This document shows, in pieces, positions 53,632 to 63,100 of a stretch of 64,000 bases of DNA. This DNA comes from Paenibacillus endoradicis (GTDB taxonomy: Bacteria; Bacillota; Bacilli; Paenibacillales; Paenibacillaceae): positions 496,001 to 560,000 of the forward strand of contig NZ_JANQBB010000002.1 in NCBI RefSeq assembly GCF_024721975.1, given 5' to 3'. Position 1 is the stretch's first letter. Every line of letters begins with the position of its first letter. The notes below the pieces were generated by a model. That model had not been told where the DNA came from and made no database searches. It worked only from the letters and a program-made list of their open reading frames with translations. The position numbers and the translations under genes were made by a program.

Positions 53632-54273
53632 CTATCCCTCCATAACCTTTTGTAATTTCTCGATTAAATTCTTCGTCCGTTCTGATAAATCATATTTTTG
53701 TACGAAATGAGAGTATTGATCAAGATAATATCGACTGGGATTATCAAGCATCATATATTGAAGTATTGATTTTCTTCTGTAAATAATAACTTGCAGATCA
53801 GTTCCTGTTAGATCCTGCGCCCACTGCCTCGCAGTAACAAGCCATTCTTCACTCTCTTCCTCAGACAAGCTAAGATCCTGCTTCATCGTATCGAATAACT
53901 CAATCAATAATAACTCTTGAAAAGTGAAGCGGTGCTTCCCCCAACGTTGGATGCATAGATCAGCAACTTCAGACTTTATATCAATTGCATCTATAATATC
54001 CAGTAGCAAGTATATCCGATTAGCGCTGATAGGAGAAAAGAGTACCGCCATATCGTCTAATGAATGAGTGTCCTTCTTCGCTAAAATTGCATGAATTCGT
54101 TCTAACATTCTTCGCTTAGGAAAAAACGTCTCTTGACCGGTAAAAGCAGATTGCTTCATAAACCATTCATCAGGGATTAGACCTTGTCGTTTCCAACGAT
54201 ACAATTGTCCATAAGAAATACCTGTCTCCAAGAGCAGATCCTTCTTAGATATCAATTCCTCCTGATTATTCAT
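53632..54273 (-). CDS. yhbD: YhbD-like MerR-type helix-turn-helix protein (DUF4004)
   Basis: A 213-residue protein starting [37 protein letters not shown], a MerR-like winged helix, then ...[16 protein letters not shown]. It matches the opening of B. subtilis YhbD closely. The remainder is helical and of unknown function. Start placed at ATG 54273, with GAGGGG 6 bases upstream; the ATG at 54303 has no site. A palindrome CGTAACAATGTTACG lies in its leader. Operon with the bactofilin gene. Confidence 0.85.
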   Translation of the reverse strand: MNNQEELISKKDLLLETGISYGQLYRWKRQGLIPDEWFMKQSAFTGQETFFPKRRMLERIHAILAKKDTHSLDDMAVLFSPISANRIYLLLDIIDAIDIKSEVADLCIQRWGKHRFTFQELLLIELFDTMKQDLSLSEEESEEWLVTARQWAQDLTGTDLQVIIYRRKSILQYMMLDNPSRYYLDQYSHFVQKYDLSERTKNLIEKLQKVMEG

Positions 54274-54295
54274 CAAATTCCCCTCGTTCCAACTT

Positions 54296-54310
54296 CGTAA
54301 CAATGTTACG
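54296..54310. promoter_or_regulatory. Palindrome upstream of yhbD-like gene
   Basis: CGTAACAATGTTACG is a near-perfect palindrome (14 of 15 positions pair, odd centre). An imperfect relative (GTAACATAACATTG, 54329-54342) follows 20 bases on. Possible autoregulatory site for the MerR-like protein. Confidence 0.45.
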
Positions 54311-54533
54311 TTTTAATTTGTTTTTATCGTAACATAACATTGTTTTACTGTAAATAGTATACGTGACTACTCACACCAAAATATAATAATTGATGCTGAA
54401 ATCCAGATATATCCTCTATAGAAAAAGACAATAGAGATACCCAATTAGTAGACACAACATCTATTGAGGGATTTCTATTGTCTTTATGAATTTAGTTAGA
54501 TAGCTCATTGTTTTCACTCGTTCAGTATCTTTT

Positions 54534-54731
54534 CTATCCTTTTCTTCTCTTGAACATAATAATTATTTCCCTCGATGCCCCTTGTGCTTGACTGGTATCG
54601 AAGGATGATGCTAGTTCCCATCCATCTCGTCCAAATCTATTCAATTCGTCTTCCAATTCTTCTTCATCGACTTTACCACCGAAAAATCCCCCAGTGCTGA
54701 GTTTTAAAGTTTTATACTCCCATTGTTCCAT
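54534..54731 (-). CDS. DUF4177 family small protein
   Basis: A 65-residue protein beginning MEQWEYKTLKLSTGGFFGGKVDEEELEDELNRFGRDGWELAS, which is the DUF4177 pattern (aromatic-rich beta strand, then GWEL). Such proteins are small and cytoplasmic with unknown function. Start set at ATG 54731, preceded by GTGGAGGT; the longer frame would run through that site. It stands alone. Confidence 0.8.
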   Translation of the reverse strand: MEQWEYKTLKLSTGGFFGGKVDEEELEDELNRFGRDGWELASSFDTSQAQGASREIIIMFKRRKG

Positions 54732-54790
54732 ATGTATTACCTCCACTTTCACTTGTAATTATTGATAGTATTTTATTGAAGTCTATTTAA

Positions 54791-55510
54791 TTACTCAATA
54801 TTAGATCTATTTACTATACTTATCGTTTCATAAGTTCCATTCTCATATATTAAACCGTTTAACTGTAGCCCAAATGCACATCCACCATCTATACCTATCT
54901 TATCCTCACTAAACCAAACATCCGCTTTTCCATGGATATCAATTACCTTTGTATGCCCAAATACTACTTTCTTATCAAGGCTTGTAGGGTAATATAAAAA
55001 TTCATCTTTTATGTACATAAACTCATAATCTGATTGTTCTTTCCAGTTACTATACTTTGGATTAATACCTGCATGTACATAGAGATGTTTATCGTCCTCA
55101 TAATACAATGGTAGGCAACGAAGAAAATCAATATGATGACTATAATTTTCAGAGATTATAGAAATAGCTTTATTCATATCAATTTCATTAATCTCATTTT
55201 TAGCATCGCAATAACTATGAATAGTCTCTATACCGCCATGTTCAATGAATTTAGTTTGTATGGAGTTATCATGATTACTAATTAGATCAACTAATCTTTG
55301 ATCATGATTTCCACGTAATGCAATCGCACCATACTCTTTAACTAATGAAATGACTTTATCAACAACATCCTTACTATTTGGACCTCTATCCACATAATCA
55401 CCAAGTAAAATTAGCTTGTCTTTATTAGGATTAAACTTTATAAAATCTAACATTTGATTAAATGGTTTAATGCAGCCATGAATGTCACTAATCATAATAA
55501 TTCTACTCAT
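54791..55510 (-). CDS. PPP-family metallophosphoesterase (PrpE/ApaH-like)
   Basis: A 239-residue phosphatase with the three PPP signatures: ISDIHGC (residues 6-12, GDxHG variant), LLGDYVDRGP (about 35-44) and ALRGNHDQ (about 65-72), plus VHAGINP and GHTKV. The family contains bacterial Ser/Thr phosphatases and diadenosine tetraphosphate hydrolases, both possible. GGAGGT lies 5 bases before the ATG. Single gene; the DUF4177 gene follows without a clear terminator between. Confidence 0.9.
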   Translation of the reverse strand: MSRIIMISDIHGCIKPFNQMLDFIKFNPNKDKLILLGDYVDRGPNSKDVVDKVISLVKEYGAIALRGNHDQRLVDLISNHDNSIQTKFIEHGGIETIHSYCDAKNEINEIDMNKAISIISENYSHHIDFLRCLPLYYEDDKHLYVHAGINPKYSNWKEQSDYEFMYIKDEFLYYPTSLDKKVVFGHTKVIDIHGKADVWFSEDKIGIDGGCAFGLQLNGLIYENGTYETISIVNRSNIE

Positions 55511-55654
55511 AAGTTACCTCCGACTAATAAAAAATGGTAAATATTACATCATTAAAATTACTATAGCACTTCAATTAAACTATGTATATGCTATAACTGT
55601 GTAGTCATTATCACTGATTAGCGCTATGTCCGATATACCTCACCACATACAAAT

Positions 55655-55690
55655 AGGTCGGATCCACATAAAAATGTGGACTACCGACCT
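55655..55690 (-). terminator. Hairpin downstream of the alpha/beta hydrolase
   Basis: Outer stem AGGTCGG/CCGACCT (55655-55661, 55684-55690) and inner stem CCACAT/ATGTGG (55664-55669, 55674-55679) separated by an internal loop. T-run is weak. Located about 70 bases past the hydrolase stop. Confidence 0.5.
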
Positions 55691-55763
55691 TAGACTTAGC
55701 TCTGTTGAAATCGCTCCGTTGCTTGTAATGCCGAAATGCTATCCTTTACTGGAGTTGATATCA

Positions 55764-56543
55764 CTATATAAACTCCATCAATAGCTTGTTAAACTTATTT
55801 CGTTCTTCATAGAATGTCGCATGACCACTGTATTCAAAAGGAACAAGCTTACTATTTTTAATCAGTTTATTCGTTTCTTCCGCATTAGCAAACGGTACAA
55901 CTTGATCATGGATACCGTGAATAATTAGTGTAGGAACCTTTATTTTTTCAAGGTCGTTATACACATTCTCATCTCTCAATGTATCCATAATGGCAGCGGT
56001 AGACCAACTGGCAGCCTGTAATCCTAATTGAAAGAACCAATCGGATAATGGAGGCGTAATGTATTGAAAGAAAAATATATCCGTTAATTGTCGCAACATT
56101 TTCGGTCTATCATTAAGTGTTTCTGTAATGAAGTTATTTGCAGTATCTGCTGATAATGCGTGTGGAGACTGTGCGTCAATAAGTACTAGTTTAGATACTC
56201 CATAACTTTGATGTTTCGCCATATAGCGGATACAAATTGCTCCACCTGTAGAATGACCCGCCAAGGCGAAGTCTTTCAACTCCATAGCATCCACTACTGC
56301 ACGAATATCATCAGCCAGTCTATCAAAACTATATCCAGTAAAGGGTTTATCAGAATTTCCAAAACCTCTCCAATCCATGCCTATACAACGATATCCCATT
56401 GCAGGAAGAATATTATATTGATATTCAAACTGTTTATGACTTAAAGGCCATCCATGTATGAAAAGAATCGTTTTCTTTCCCATTGGATTAATATCTTCGA
56501 CATACACACTTACACCCGGCTCTACAGTTACAAAGTTCCCCAC
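55764..56543 (-). CDS. Alpha/beta hydrolase (chloroperoxidase/esterase-like)
   Basis: A 259-residue alpha/beta hydrolase with a full triad: nucleophile Ser in ALAGHSTGGAICI, Asp in HGIHDQVVPF and His in YSGHATFYEE. The oxyanion HGW in ILFIHGWPLSHKQ and MDWRGFGNSDKP are typical of cofactor-free haloperoxidase-like esterases. No signal peptide, substrate unknown. Start chosen at GTG 56543, with CGGAGGA 7 bases upstream; the ATG 54 bases earlier runs through this site. It is unlike the GHGYG protein at 15761, which lacks the Ser. Confidence 0.88.
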   Translation of the reverse strand: MGNFVTVEPGVSVYVEDINPMGKKTILFIHGWPLSHKQFEYQYNILPAMGYRCIGMDWRGFGNSDKPFTGYSFDRLADDIRAVVDAMELKDFALAGHSTGGAICIRYMAKHQSYGVSKLVLIDAQSPHALSADTANNFITETLNDRPKMLRQLTDIFFFQYITPPLSDWFFQLGLQAASWSTAAIMDTLRDENVYNDLEKIKVPTLIIHGIHDQVVPFANAEETNKLIKNSKLVPFEYSGHATFYEERNKFNKLLMEFI

Positions 56544-56619
56544 GCTAATTCCTCCGATATAGTTACTTATATTAACTAATAAAAGTAACTTATTCATTAC
56601 AGAAGAATTAGGTGAATAC

Positions 56620-56802
56620 CTAATTCCAAGCAGATCGTTCGCTTACAGGATTTCTTTCAGTAGAATTATCATCAATTCCTAATTCAGTAGCAAACTCCTC
56701 GTTCGTAATTTTGAGACTCTGATTGATATGACTCTTCTTACCTTTATTTTTTATATCAGAAATATCTTTCGAATCCGTATGGTTTAATTTTTCACTTGAC
56801 AT
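56620..56802 (-). CDS. Small hydrophilic protein of unknown function
   Basis: A 60-residue, highly charged and polar protein (SSEKLNHTDSKDISDIKNKGKK at the start, ITNEEFATELGIDD in the middle). No family recognised. A near-perfect ribosome site (GAGGAGG, 7 bases before the ATG) makes translation very likely. Small hydrophilic proteins of this kind are often spore or stress proteins in Bacillales; that is only a guess. Confidence 0.65.
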   Translation of the reverse strand: MSSEKLNHTDSKDISDIKNKGKKSHINQSLKITNEEFATELGIDDNSTERNPVSERSAWN

Positions 56803-56896
56803 TGTTAATCCTCCTCATAGATCTGCTTTGCAAAATATAGAAGTTATATTAAACTCTTTAGTTCTATTGTCATATACGAATGAAATCAATTCTCTT

Positions 56897-57391
56897 TTAG
56901 TTACTTAGATCGACAACCTGGTTAATATCGTTTTCCTCGGACTTATTACCAGTTAGCTTATTTATAAACTGCTTTACTACCTTAGTCCAGTTACCCATAT
57001 CCCAATACTCTGCAGTGTCTGCTTTAACTTTGATTAATATTAGATTAGGGTCATCACTAGTCGTCTTCAACATCTTTTCATAAGCAATATTCCAGAATTC
57101 TTTTATCTTGTCTTTGCTATCCACTAATTCAGCTTTTCCTCGTATCGAAACATAAGATTTACCTACATATGCTATATTCACATTCGGATAGTTAACAAGT
57201 TCATCATATACATTGGTGTCTTTCATTGTCATAAACCATAAATCTCCATCAAATTCAACCTCTTGAGTCTTCATAGGACGTGACACTAAGCCTTGCTCCG
57301 CAACCGATGTTAGCATGGCTATATCGATTCCTTTAATTAATTTCCTTACCGTTTCAATTGCCTCCTGATCTAATTCATGTGTATTTGTCAT
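56897..57391 (-). CDS. PNPOx-like general stress protein (YdaG/GSP26-like)
   Basis: A 164-residue split-barrel flavin-binding-type protein resembling general stress protein 26 (YdaG): AMLTSVAEQGLVSRPM near residue 25, LWFMTMKDTNVYDELVNYPNVNIAYV in the middle, and AEYWDMGNW at the C-terminal end. It may bind FMN or haem; function in stress response is unproven. Start set at ATG 57391 with GAGGTG 6 bases upstream. Stands alone. Confidence 0.85.
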   Translation of the reverse strand: MTNTHELDQEAIETVRKLIKGIDIAMLTSVAEQGLVSRPMKTQEVEFDGDLWFMTMKDTNVYDELVNYPNVNIAYVGKSYVSIRGKAELVDSKDKIKEFWNIAYEKMLKTTSDDPNLILIKVKADTAEYWDMGNWTKVVKQFINKLTGNKSEENDINQVVDLSN

Positions 57392-57534
57392 ATTCAGCAC
57401 CTCATTTTTATATTGCCTGATTATCTGTTATCATTCGCAGAAATGACAGAACCTAAACATTATAATTGTGTAACTTAAAACCATTTATGTACCCTCCTTT
57501 TTTCAATATCATCTCTAAATAAAAAATCAATCCA

Positions 57535-57566
57535 CAAAAAAATAGCCACTTCAATAAGTGGCTATT
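57535..57566 (-). terminator. Terminator of the SDR operon
   Basis: Stem AATAGCCACTT (57541-57551) with AAGTGGCTATT (57556-57566), 4-base loop, then TTTTTT on the minus strand. Confidence 0.88.
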
Positions 57567-57588
57567 ACTGTAATGCATATATTAAATT

Positions 57589-58362
57589 TTACTGCCCTAA
57601 TTGACCGCCATCCACCGTGTAAATCGATTGAGATACATATGAAGCGTCATCAGATAGCAAAAAGACTGCTACATTTGCTACTTCTTCTGCTTCACCATAT
57701 CTTCCCATTGGAACTGCGGCACCAAATGCTTTTCTTGCACCTTCGCTATCCTGAGGCACCGTATTTTTCTCAATTTGACGCATCATACGGGTATTGATTA
57801 CACCAGGTGCCACTGCATTCACTCTAACTCCAAATGGAGCTGTTTCCAATGCAACTACTTTAGTCATTCCCATTACAGCATGTTTGGAGCTATTGTAACC
57901 AACAAATCCAGGAGAACCCATTAAACCTGCACCTGAAGAAGTGTTTACAATACTGCCGTACCCTTGCTTCTTCATGACAGGAACAACATATTTCAGTCCA
58001 AGAAAAGCGCCCTTAACATTGACATTAAAGACTAATTCGAAGGTCTCAGTTGGATAATCTTCAACATTAGCAGTAATTCCTTCTGTCCCTGCATTATTAA
58101 AGAAACCATCGATTTTCCCGAATTTTTCAACGGTTGCGTCGACATACGCTTTGACATCTTCTTCTTGAGCGACATTTGCTTGAAGAGCAATTGCTCTTGA
58201 TTCATCAAGGCCTAGTTCAGAAATAACTTTTTGAACAGCATCTAAGTTTAAATCGACCAAAGCAAGCTTTGCTCCTTGCTCTGCCAACTTTCTCGCAGTA
58301 GCACTCCCAATTCCACCAGCTGCTCCAGAAATTATAATTACTTTCCCATCGAAATTCCCCAT
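57589..58362 (-). CDS. Short-chain dehydrogenase/reductase (SDR), first of a pair
   Basis: A 257-residue classical SDR: cofactor motif SGAAGGIGSATA (residues about 12-23), NNAG in FFNNAGTEG, catalytic Ser in NTSSGAG and YxxxK as YNSSKHAV. The C-terminus has the usual VDGGQLG. Lacking an acidic residue-specific clue beyond LVDLN (Asp after strand 2), NAD is favoured. Substrate unknown. GGGAGG precedes the ATG. Downstream partner of the SDR at 58427; 64 bases separate them. Confidence 0.92.
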   Translation of the reverse strand: MGNFDGKVIIISGAAGGIGSATARKLAEQGAKLALVDLNLDAVQKVISELGLDESRAIALQANVAQEEDVKAYVDATVEKFGKIDGFFNNAGTEGITANVEDYPTETFELVFNVNVKGAFLGLKYVVPVMKKQGYGSIVNTSSGAGLMGSPGFVGYNSSKHAVMGMTKVVALETAPFGVRVNAVAPGVINTRMMRQIEKNTVPQDSEGARKAFGAAVPMGRYGEAEEVANVAVFLLSDDASYVSQSIYTVDGGQLGQ

Positions 58363-58426
58363 GTTATATATACCTCCCGAGATATAGAATTATGATTTTG
58401 AAGATAAGTTAAGTTCGTTAATGTGA

Positions 58427-59164
58427 TTATTGCGCTGTATATCCGCCGTCAACCGTTAAGCTATTTCCAGTCATAAATGATGAATCGTCACTAGCCATGA
58501 AAAGTACGGCTTTTGCCATTTCATCGGCATTGCCGAGGCGTTTCATCGGAGTAAGCCCGGCTAATACTTGCTTGCTTTCTTCAGGAATAATTGGAGTGTC
58601 AATGAATCCTGGGCATAATGAGTTAACACGAATATTTTGTTCTGCATATTCAAGAGCAAGTGAACGCGTCAAATTAATTACGCCACCTTTTGCTGCATTA
58701 TAAGCTGCAGATCCTGGTGAACCAACCCAACCGTACATAGAAGCAGTATTTACAATCGTGCCTCCACCCGCTTTTAACATTTCACGAATTGCTTCACGCG
58801 CTACCAAGAAAACTCCATCCAAGTCCACATTTACTGTGTTACGCCACTCGGAGTATTCTAAATCATGAGAAGAATGAACTCGTCCAATTCCTGCATTGTT
58901 GAATACAGTATCAACTTTTCCGAAAACTTCGATCGTTTGTTTGAAAATCCCTGCTACTTCTTCTTCGCTAGTAATATTTGCTTTTATAAATAGAGCTTCA
59001 GCGTTAAGCGCTTTTAGCTCTTGCTCAAATGCTTTCCCTTTTTCTTCATTTAAATCAACAATTACCACTTTTGCTCCTTCTGAGACGAATAAACGTGCTG
59101 TTGCCGCACCGATACCAGAAGCTCCACCAGTAATTACAGCTACTTTGTTTTTCAGTTTGTCCAC
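58427..59164 (-). CDS. Short-chain dehydrogenase/reductase (SDR), second of a pair
   Basis: A 245-residue classical SDR. Cofactor motif TGGASGIGAATA (residues 12-23), Asp in VIVDLNEEKGK (NAD preference), NNAGIGR, catalytic Ser in NTASMYG and YNAAKGGV. C-terminal LTVDGGYTAQ. Start GTG 59164 with GGAGGA upstream. Divergent TetR regulator on the plus strand probably controls both SDR genes. Such TetR/SDR pairs are often linked to metabolism or detoxification of ketones and alcohols. Confidence 0.92.
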   Translation of the reverse strand: MDKLKNKVAVITGGASGIGAATARLFVSEGAKVVIVDLNEEKGKAFEQELKALNAEALFIKANITSEEEVAGIFKQTIEVFGKVDTVFNNAGIGRVHSSHDLEYSEWRNTVNVDLDGVFLVAREAIREMLKAGGGTIVNTASMYGWVGSPGSAAYNAAKGGVINLTRSLALEYAEQNIRVNSLCPGFIDTPIIPEESKQVLAGLTPMKRLGNADEMAKAVLFMASDDSSFMTGNSLTVDGGYTAQ

Positions 59165-59348
59165 AATAGATTCCTCCAGTACAATATTTTCAATAATATT
59201 ATTTGCATTTAGCTAAATAATATAAGGATATTTTGTTAACAACTTAATTGTACTATTCTGTTCACATTTAACAATCATTAAAGGATCAGCAAGTGTCTAT
59301 TTAATATACACTTATATCAAAATTGTCTTTTTACAGGGAGGTCTTTTC

Positions 59349-59951
59349 ATGAACAATGAACAAAACGTGACATCTCAACGAAGAAACCGAACAAAAGATC
59401 ACATAAAAATAGCTTTCATAAAACTCATAAAAGAGAAGGGTTACCATTCTATCTCTATAAAAGACATTGTAGATTGTGCCGCTTATAACCGCAGTACCTT
59501 TTATGTACATTACCAAGATAAAATAGATCTATCTGAAGATTTACTTACTTCTATGATTCAAGGGTTGGAAGATTCAGTAGGCAAACGATATGTTCCAGGA
59601 CAAACCATATATACGGATAAACTAGATATACCTTCGTTGAATATCATTGCTTACATTTATGATCATAGGAATTTTTTTGAACTTATTAAAATTAATGATA
59701 CATTACCAGGACTACACACAGAATTCCCTCAATCGATCTTAAAAATCTATAATGAACAATTTATATTCGAAACGATCAACCAAATCCCTGTCAATATGGA
59801 TTATTTCAAACGTTATACAGCCTACGGCTTTTATGGGCTTATTTTGAATTGGATTCAAACTGATTTCAAAGAGTCTCAAGAGGAATTTATTCAGGAAGTG
59901 ATTGATTTATCGAAAACACATATGTACTCGCTTAAGTACATCGGAAAATAA
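59349..59951 (+). CDS. TetR/AcrR family regulator
   Basis: A 200-residue repressor. The N-terminal helix-turn-helix is TKDHIKIAFIKLIKEKGYHSISIKDIVDCAAYNRSTFYVHYQDKIDLSEDLL (residues about 15-65); the C-terminal ligand domain has the TetR_C type found in Bacillales dihydroxyacetone-kinase-like regulators. GGGAGG precedes the ATG. It faces away from the SDR pair across 184 AT-rich bases, which hold a perfect 12-bp palindrome AATAATATTATT (59192-59203) that could be an operator but is low-complexity. Confidence 0.88.
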   Translation: MNNEQNVTSQRRNRTKDHIKIAFIKLIKEKGYHSISIKDIVDCAAYNRSTFYVHYQDKIDLSEDLLTSMIQGLEDSVGKRYVPGQTIYTDKLDIPSLNIIAYIYDHRNFFELIKINDTLPGLHTEFPQSILKIYNEQFIFETINQIPVNMDYFKRYTAYGFYGLILNWIQTDFKESQEEFIQEVIDLSKTHMYSLKYIGK

Positions 59952-60047
59952 TAAGAACTTTTTACTTAAAAATGCTAGGAGCGATGGTCATTCCTAGTAA
60001 AGAGCTTCGTAGTACGATCGTCTTCGTTTTTGGATCTTCACAACAAG

Positions 60048-60087
60048 GAAGCCTCTTATAAACCGCTAGGTTTACAAGAGGCTTCCC
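60048..60087. terminator. Hairpin downstream of the xylanase gene
   Basis: Arms GGAAGCCTCTTATAAAC (60048-60064) and GTTTACAAGAGGCTTCC (60071-60087), 17 bp with one wobble and a 6-base loop. U-tracts on either side are poor. It separates the convergent TetR and xylanase genes. Confidence 0.65.
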
Positions 60088-60114
60088 GTCTGTTCAAGTT
60101 ATCCTGGTTCGTGA

Positions 60115-63100
60115 CTAGTGCACTCTTTGCAACAAATGATTCAGGATGACTGCCGCTTGCGCGCGAGATGTTGCTTGTTGCGGCGCAAAGGTACCATTCC
60201 CCATACCACTGATAATGCCTGCTTTCTGCATGGCTGCTACTGCTTCTTTGGCATATGCTGCAATCGCAACATCGTCTTTGAACGCAACGGCTGCTACCTC
60301 GTCATGCAGAGTAATGCCTGCTGTCTTTAATGCACGGTCAACCATTGTAATCATATCCTGACGTGAGAGCTTGTTATTGATTCCTAAGGTTCCGTCCGGC
60401 AATCCCGCTATAATGCCAAGATTCTGGGCAGAAGCGACGGCTTCGTAGTACCAGGAGCCCTCCTTCACATCGCTGAACGTACTCGTTGCATTCGGTTGTA
60501 CCAGATCCAACGTGTGAATGAGCATCTGAATGAATTCCGCTCTTGTTACCTCGCGATTAGGTGCGAAGGTTTCTGCTGATAAGCAGTTCACAATTCCGCG
60601 TGCTACTAGGGCATTGATGCTTTCTTTCGCCCATGCAACCGAAGAAGTATCTCCAAAGCTGACATTGACGAAAGCTGCCGCATATTTACTGAAGTGCTTG
60701 ACTCCAAACTCAACCAATCCAGTATCGGCATTGTATCTACCGTTTTTGACAACTTCCAAATTGCCGGCATCGGACATATAGTAAATCACAATTTGTTCCG
60801 CGTTTTCGTCAGGCTGTAGCGTATATGGCAACGATAGGTAGACCATTTGACCAGTGCCAAAGCTGACGATATTCTCTCCACCGACGCTCAGGTTAAAGTC
60901 AAGTACCGTGTTCGTGCCAACCTTCGCGCGTTGTACGTCTGATAACTTGCTGTTATCTACTATACCTATATTGAGTTCTACGTCAGCTCCTTCTTTGTCT
61001 AACAAGGATATCGGAAGTTTCACCGTAGCCAGATCAGATACAACTTCAATCTGACTAATGTTTGAAACCTTCGCCACTTTCATGAGATCGGCTGGAATCG
61101 TGATCGACAGCAGCTTAACCCCATCCTCAGCTTTCACTATAACCTTAATAGTTCCAGCCTTGGCTTCGGAGATAGCCTTGTTCATTGCGGACGAATCGAT
61201 CGTCACTTTTGCGTTGCCATCAGTTACTGCTCCTGATCCGCCTGTATTAACCGGTGGCGTTACAGTCCCATCACCGCTGTTACTCTTTGTTGTGGCATGA
61301 ACTGCTGCAGATTTTAACGATTCACCTTTCTCATTAACCGCTGTTACCTTATAGTAGTAGGTCGTCCCCGCTCTTAAACCGGTATCATCGAACCTGTTGT
61401 CTGTCACCGCTTCCTTATTGATTTTGACATATTCGCCATCATTCGCTGTAGCTCGGTATAAATTGTAGGAGGCGGCGTTCGTTACTGTCTCCCAGCTTAT
61501 TTTTATCCTGCTGCTTCCGTCAGCTTGTGCAGTAATATTTGAAGGCGGCGTTGTAGTATCATTACCTGTACCTGGATCGGAGTGCAGATATCCTTCTGGA
61601 TCGATTACTGCATAGTATGCCTGCTTAGCGGCAAATGCTTTGTCAAAGAGCAAAGGGCTGCCTGAGGCACGCCAGCTCTGGGAATCCGCCTTACCCCAGA
61701 TCGTAATACGTTCGATGCTGCTCGCGTACTTCTTGTAAATCACGAACAACTGGGCATATAGCTCAGCCTGTTTAATTTCCTCATCCTTTGTGAGTGTACC
61801 CTTTGAAGGAATATCCAACTCAGAAACGCTGACCTTCACGCCCGCTTTTACAAAACGCGCGATGGTTGCTTCTACGGTGGCTGGATTCAGGTCCTGAATC
61901 CAGTAATGCGCCTGCATACCGATGCCTTCCACTAGCAAACGTCCGGACTCGGTATTACGATCATCTACTTTCCACTTCTCGTTGAGATCCTCGGCCATTA
62001 ATGCCATTGCTTCGCGTTTCCATGCTTCGGTTTCGTTGTAGTCGTTGTAATACAATGTAGCATTGCGGTCAGCTAGACGTGCCAACACAAACGCATCATA
62101 GATATAGTCGGCTCCGCTCTCTCCCTTGCTCTTATCTGCACCATTTTCATAGGCAATGTACCAAGGAGAAGACTTGCGAAGCACAGTTTTCCAGTCCGTA
62201 GGAATGCCCGATCCACCATCAAAGGCCTCGTTCACCACATCCCAGGATATAACTTTGTCCTTGAAGTGCCCAGCGACATTGATGATATATTCCTCCATAT
62301 TCGACTTAGCCTCTGCACGGGTAAGTGCCTTGCCGTCCGCACCCGAGGTCAGCCACGCAGCCGATTGGTCATGCCAGACCAGTGTATGACCATGAACCTT
62401 GATGTTATTCGCCTCAGCCCAGTTCACCAGCGTGTCGGCATTTGTGTAGTTGTATACTCCCTTTGCAGAGCTCAAATATTGCGGCTTCATGTCATTCTCG
62501 GGAGTCATAACGTTGTAGTGATGCTTATACATAGTGGTAATATCAGCATCCGTCGTCTGATTGGCGTTCATGATGTTGCCAATAAGGAAAGAATCCTTAT
62601 ATGTGTCCGCGATAGAGGCTAGCGTAAGATCCCACTTAGGGATAATAACCTCCTGCAATTCGCCAACCTGACTTATGACTATATTGTCTATGCGCCATAC
62701 ATTGGCATGTTTATCCGCATCGTTGACAACCAATCGGAAATCGATCGTATTCAGCGGTTTTTCCATCAACGGAGTGAGGACATTTACCTCTTTCCAATGG
62801 CCAATAGGCAAGGTGCCGACATTGCTTGGAAGCTTGTATGCACTACTGCCATATTCCCCATTAAGTACTATGCCAGGCCCGGTAAGCGTACTCTTGCCTT
62901 CGTTGCCGGCAGCCGGGGCGTAGAACCAAACAGAAATATTATAAACTCCGCCGGCAGGTAGAGGTTCGCTAAGCGTCAGCCGAACAGCGTTATCGGCGCT
63001 AGTATAGCTTGTGCCATTTATGTGCGTGACCGTCAGAGCGGTGTCGTCATTCTTCCCCGCACCGGCTTCTTTCACCCACTCAATCTTCGAGGAAGCAGCT

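Noticed and set aside
59192..59203. Palindrome AATAATATTATT as a firm TetR operator
   Set aside because: It consists only of A and T and such palindromes occur by chance in this DNA; mentioned only in passing.
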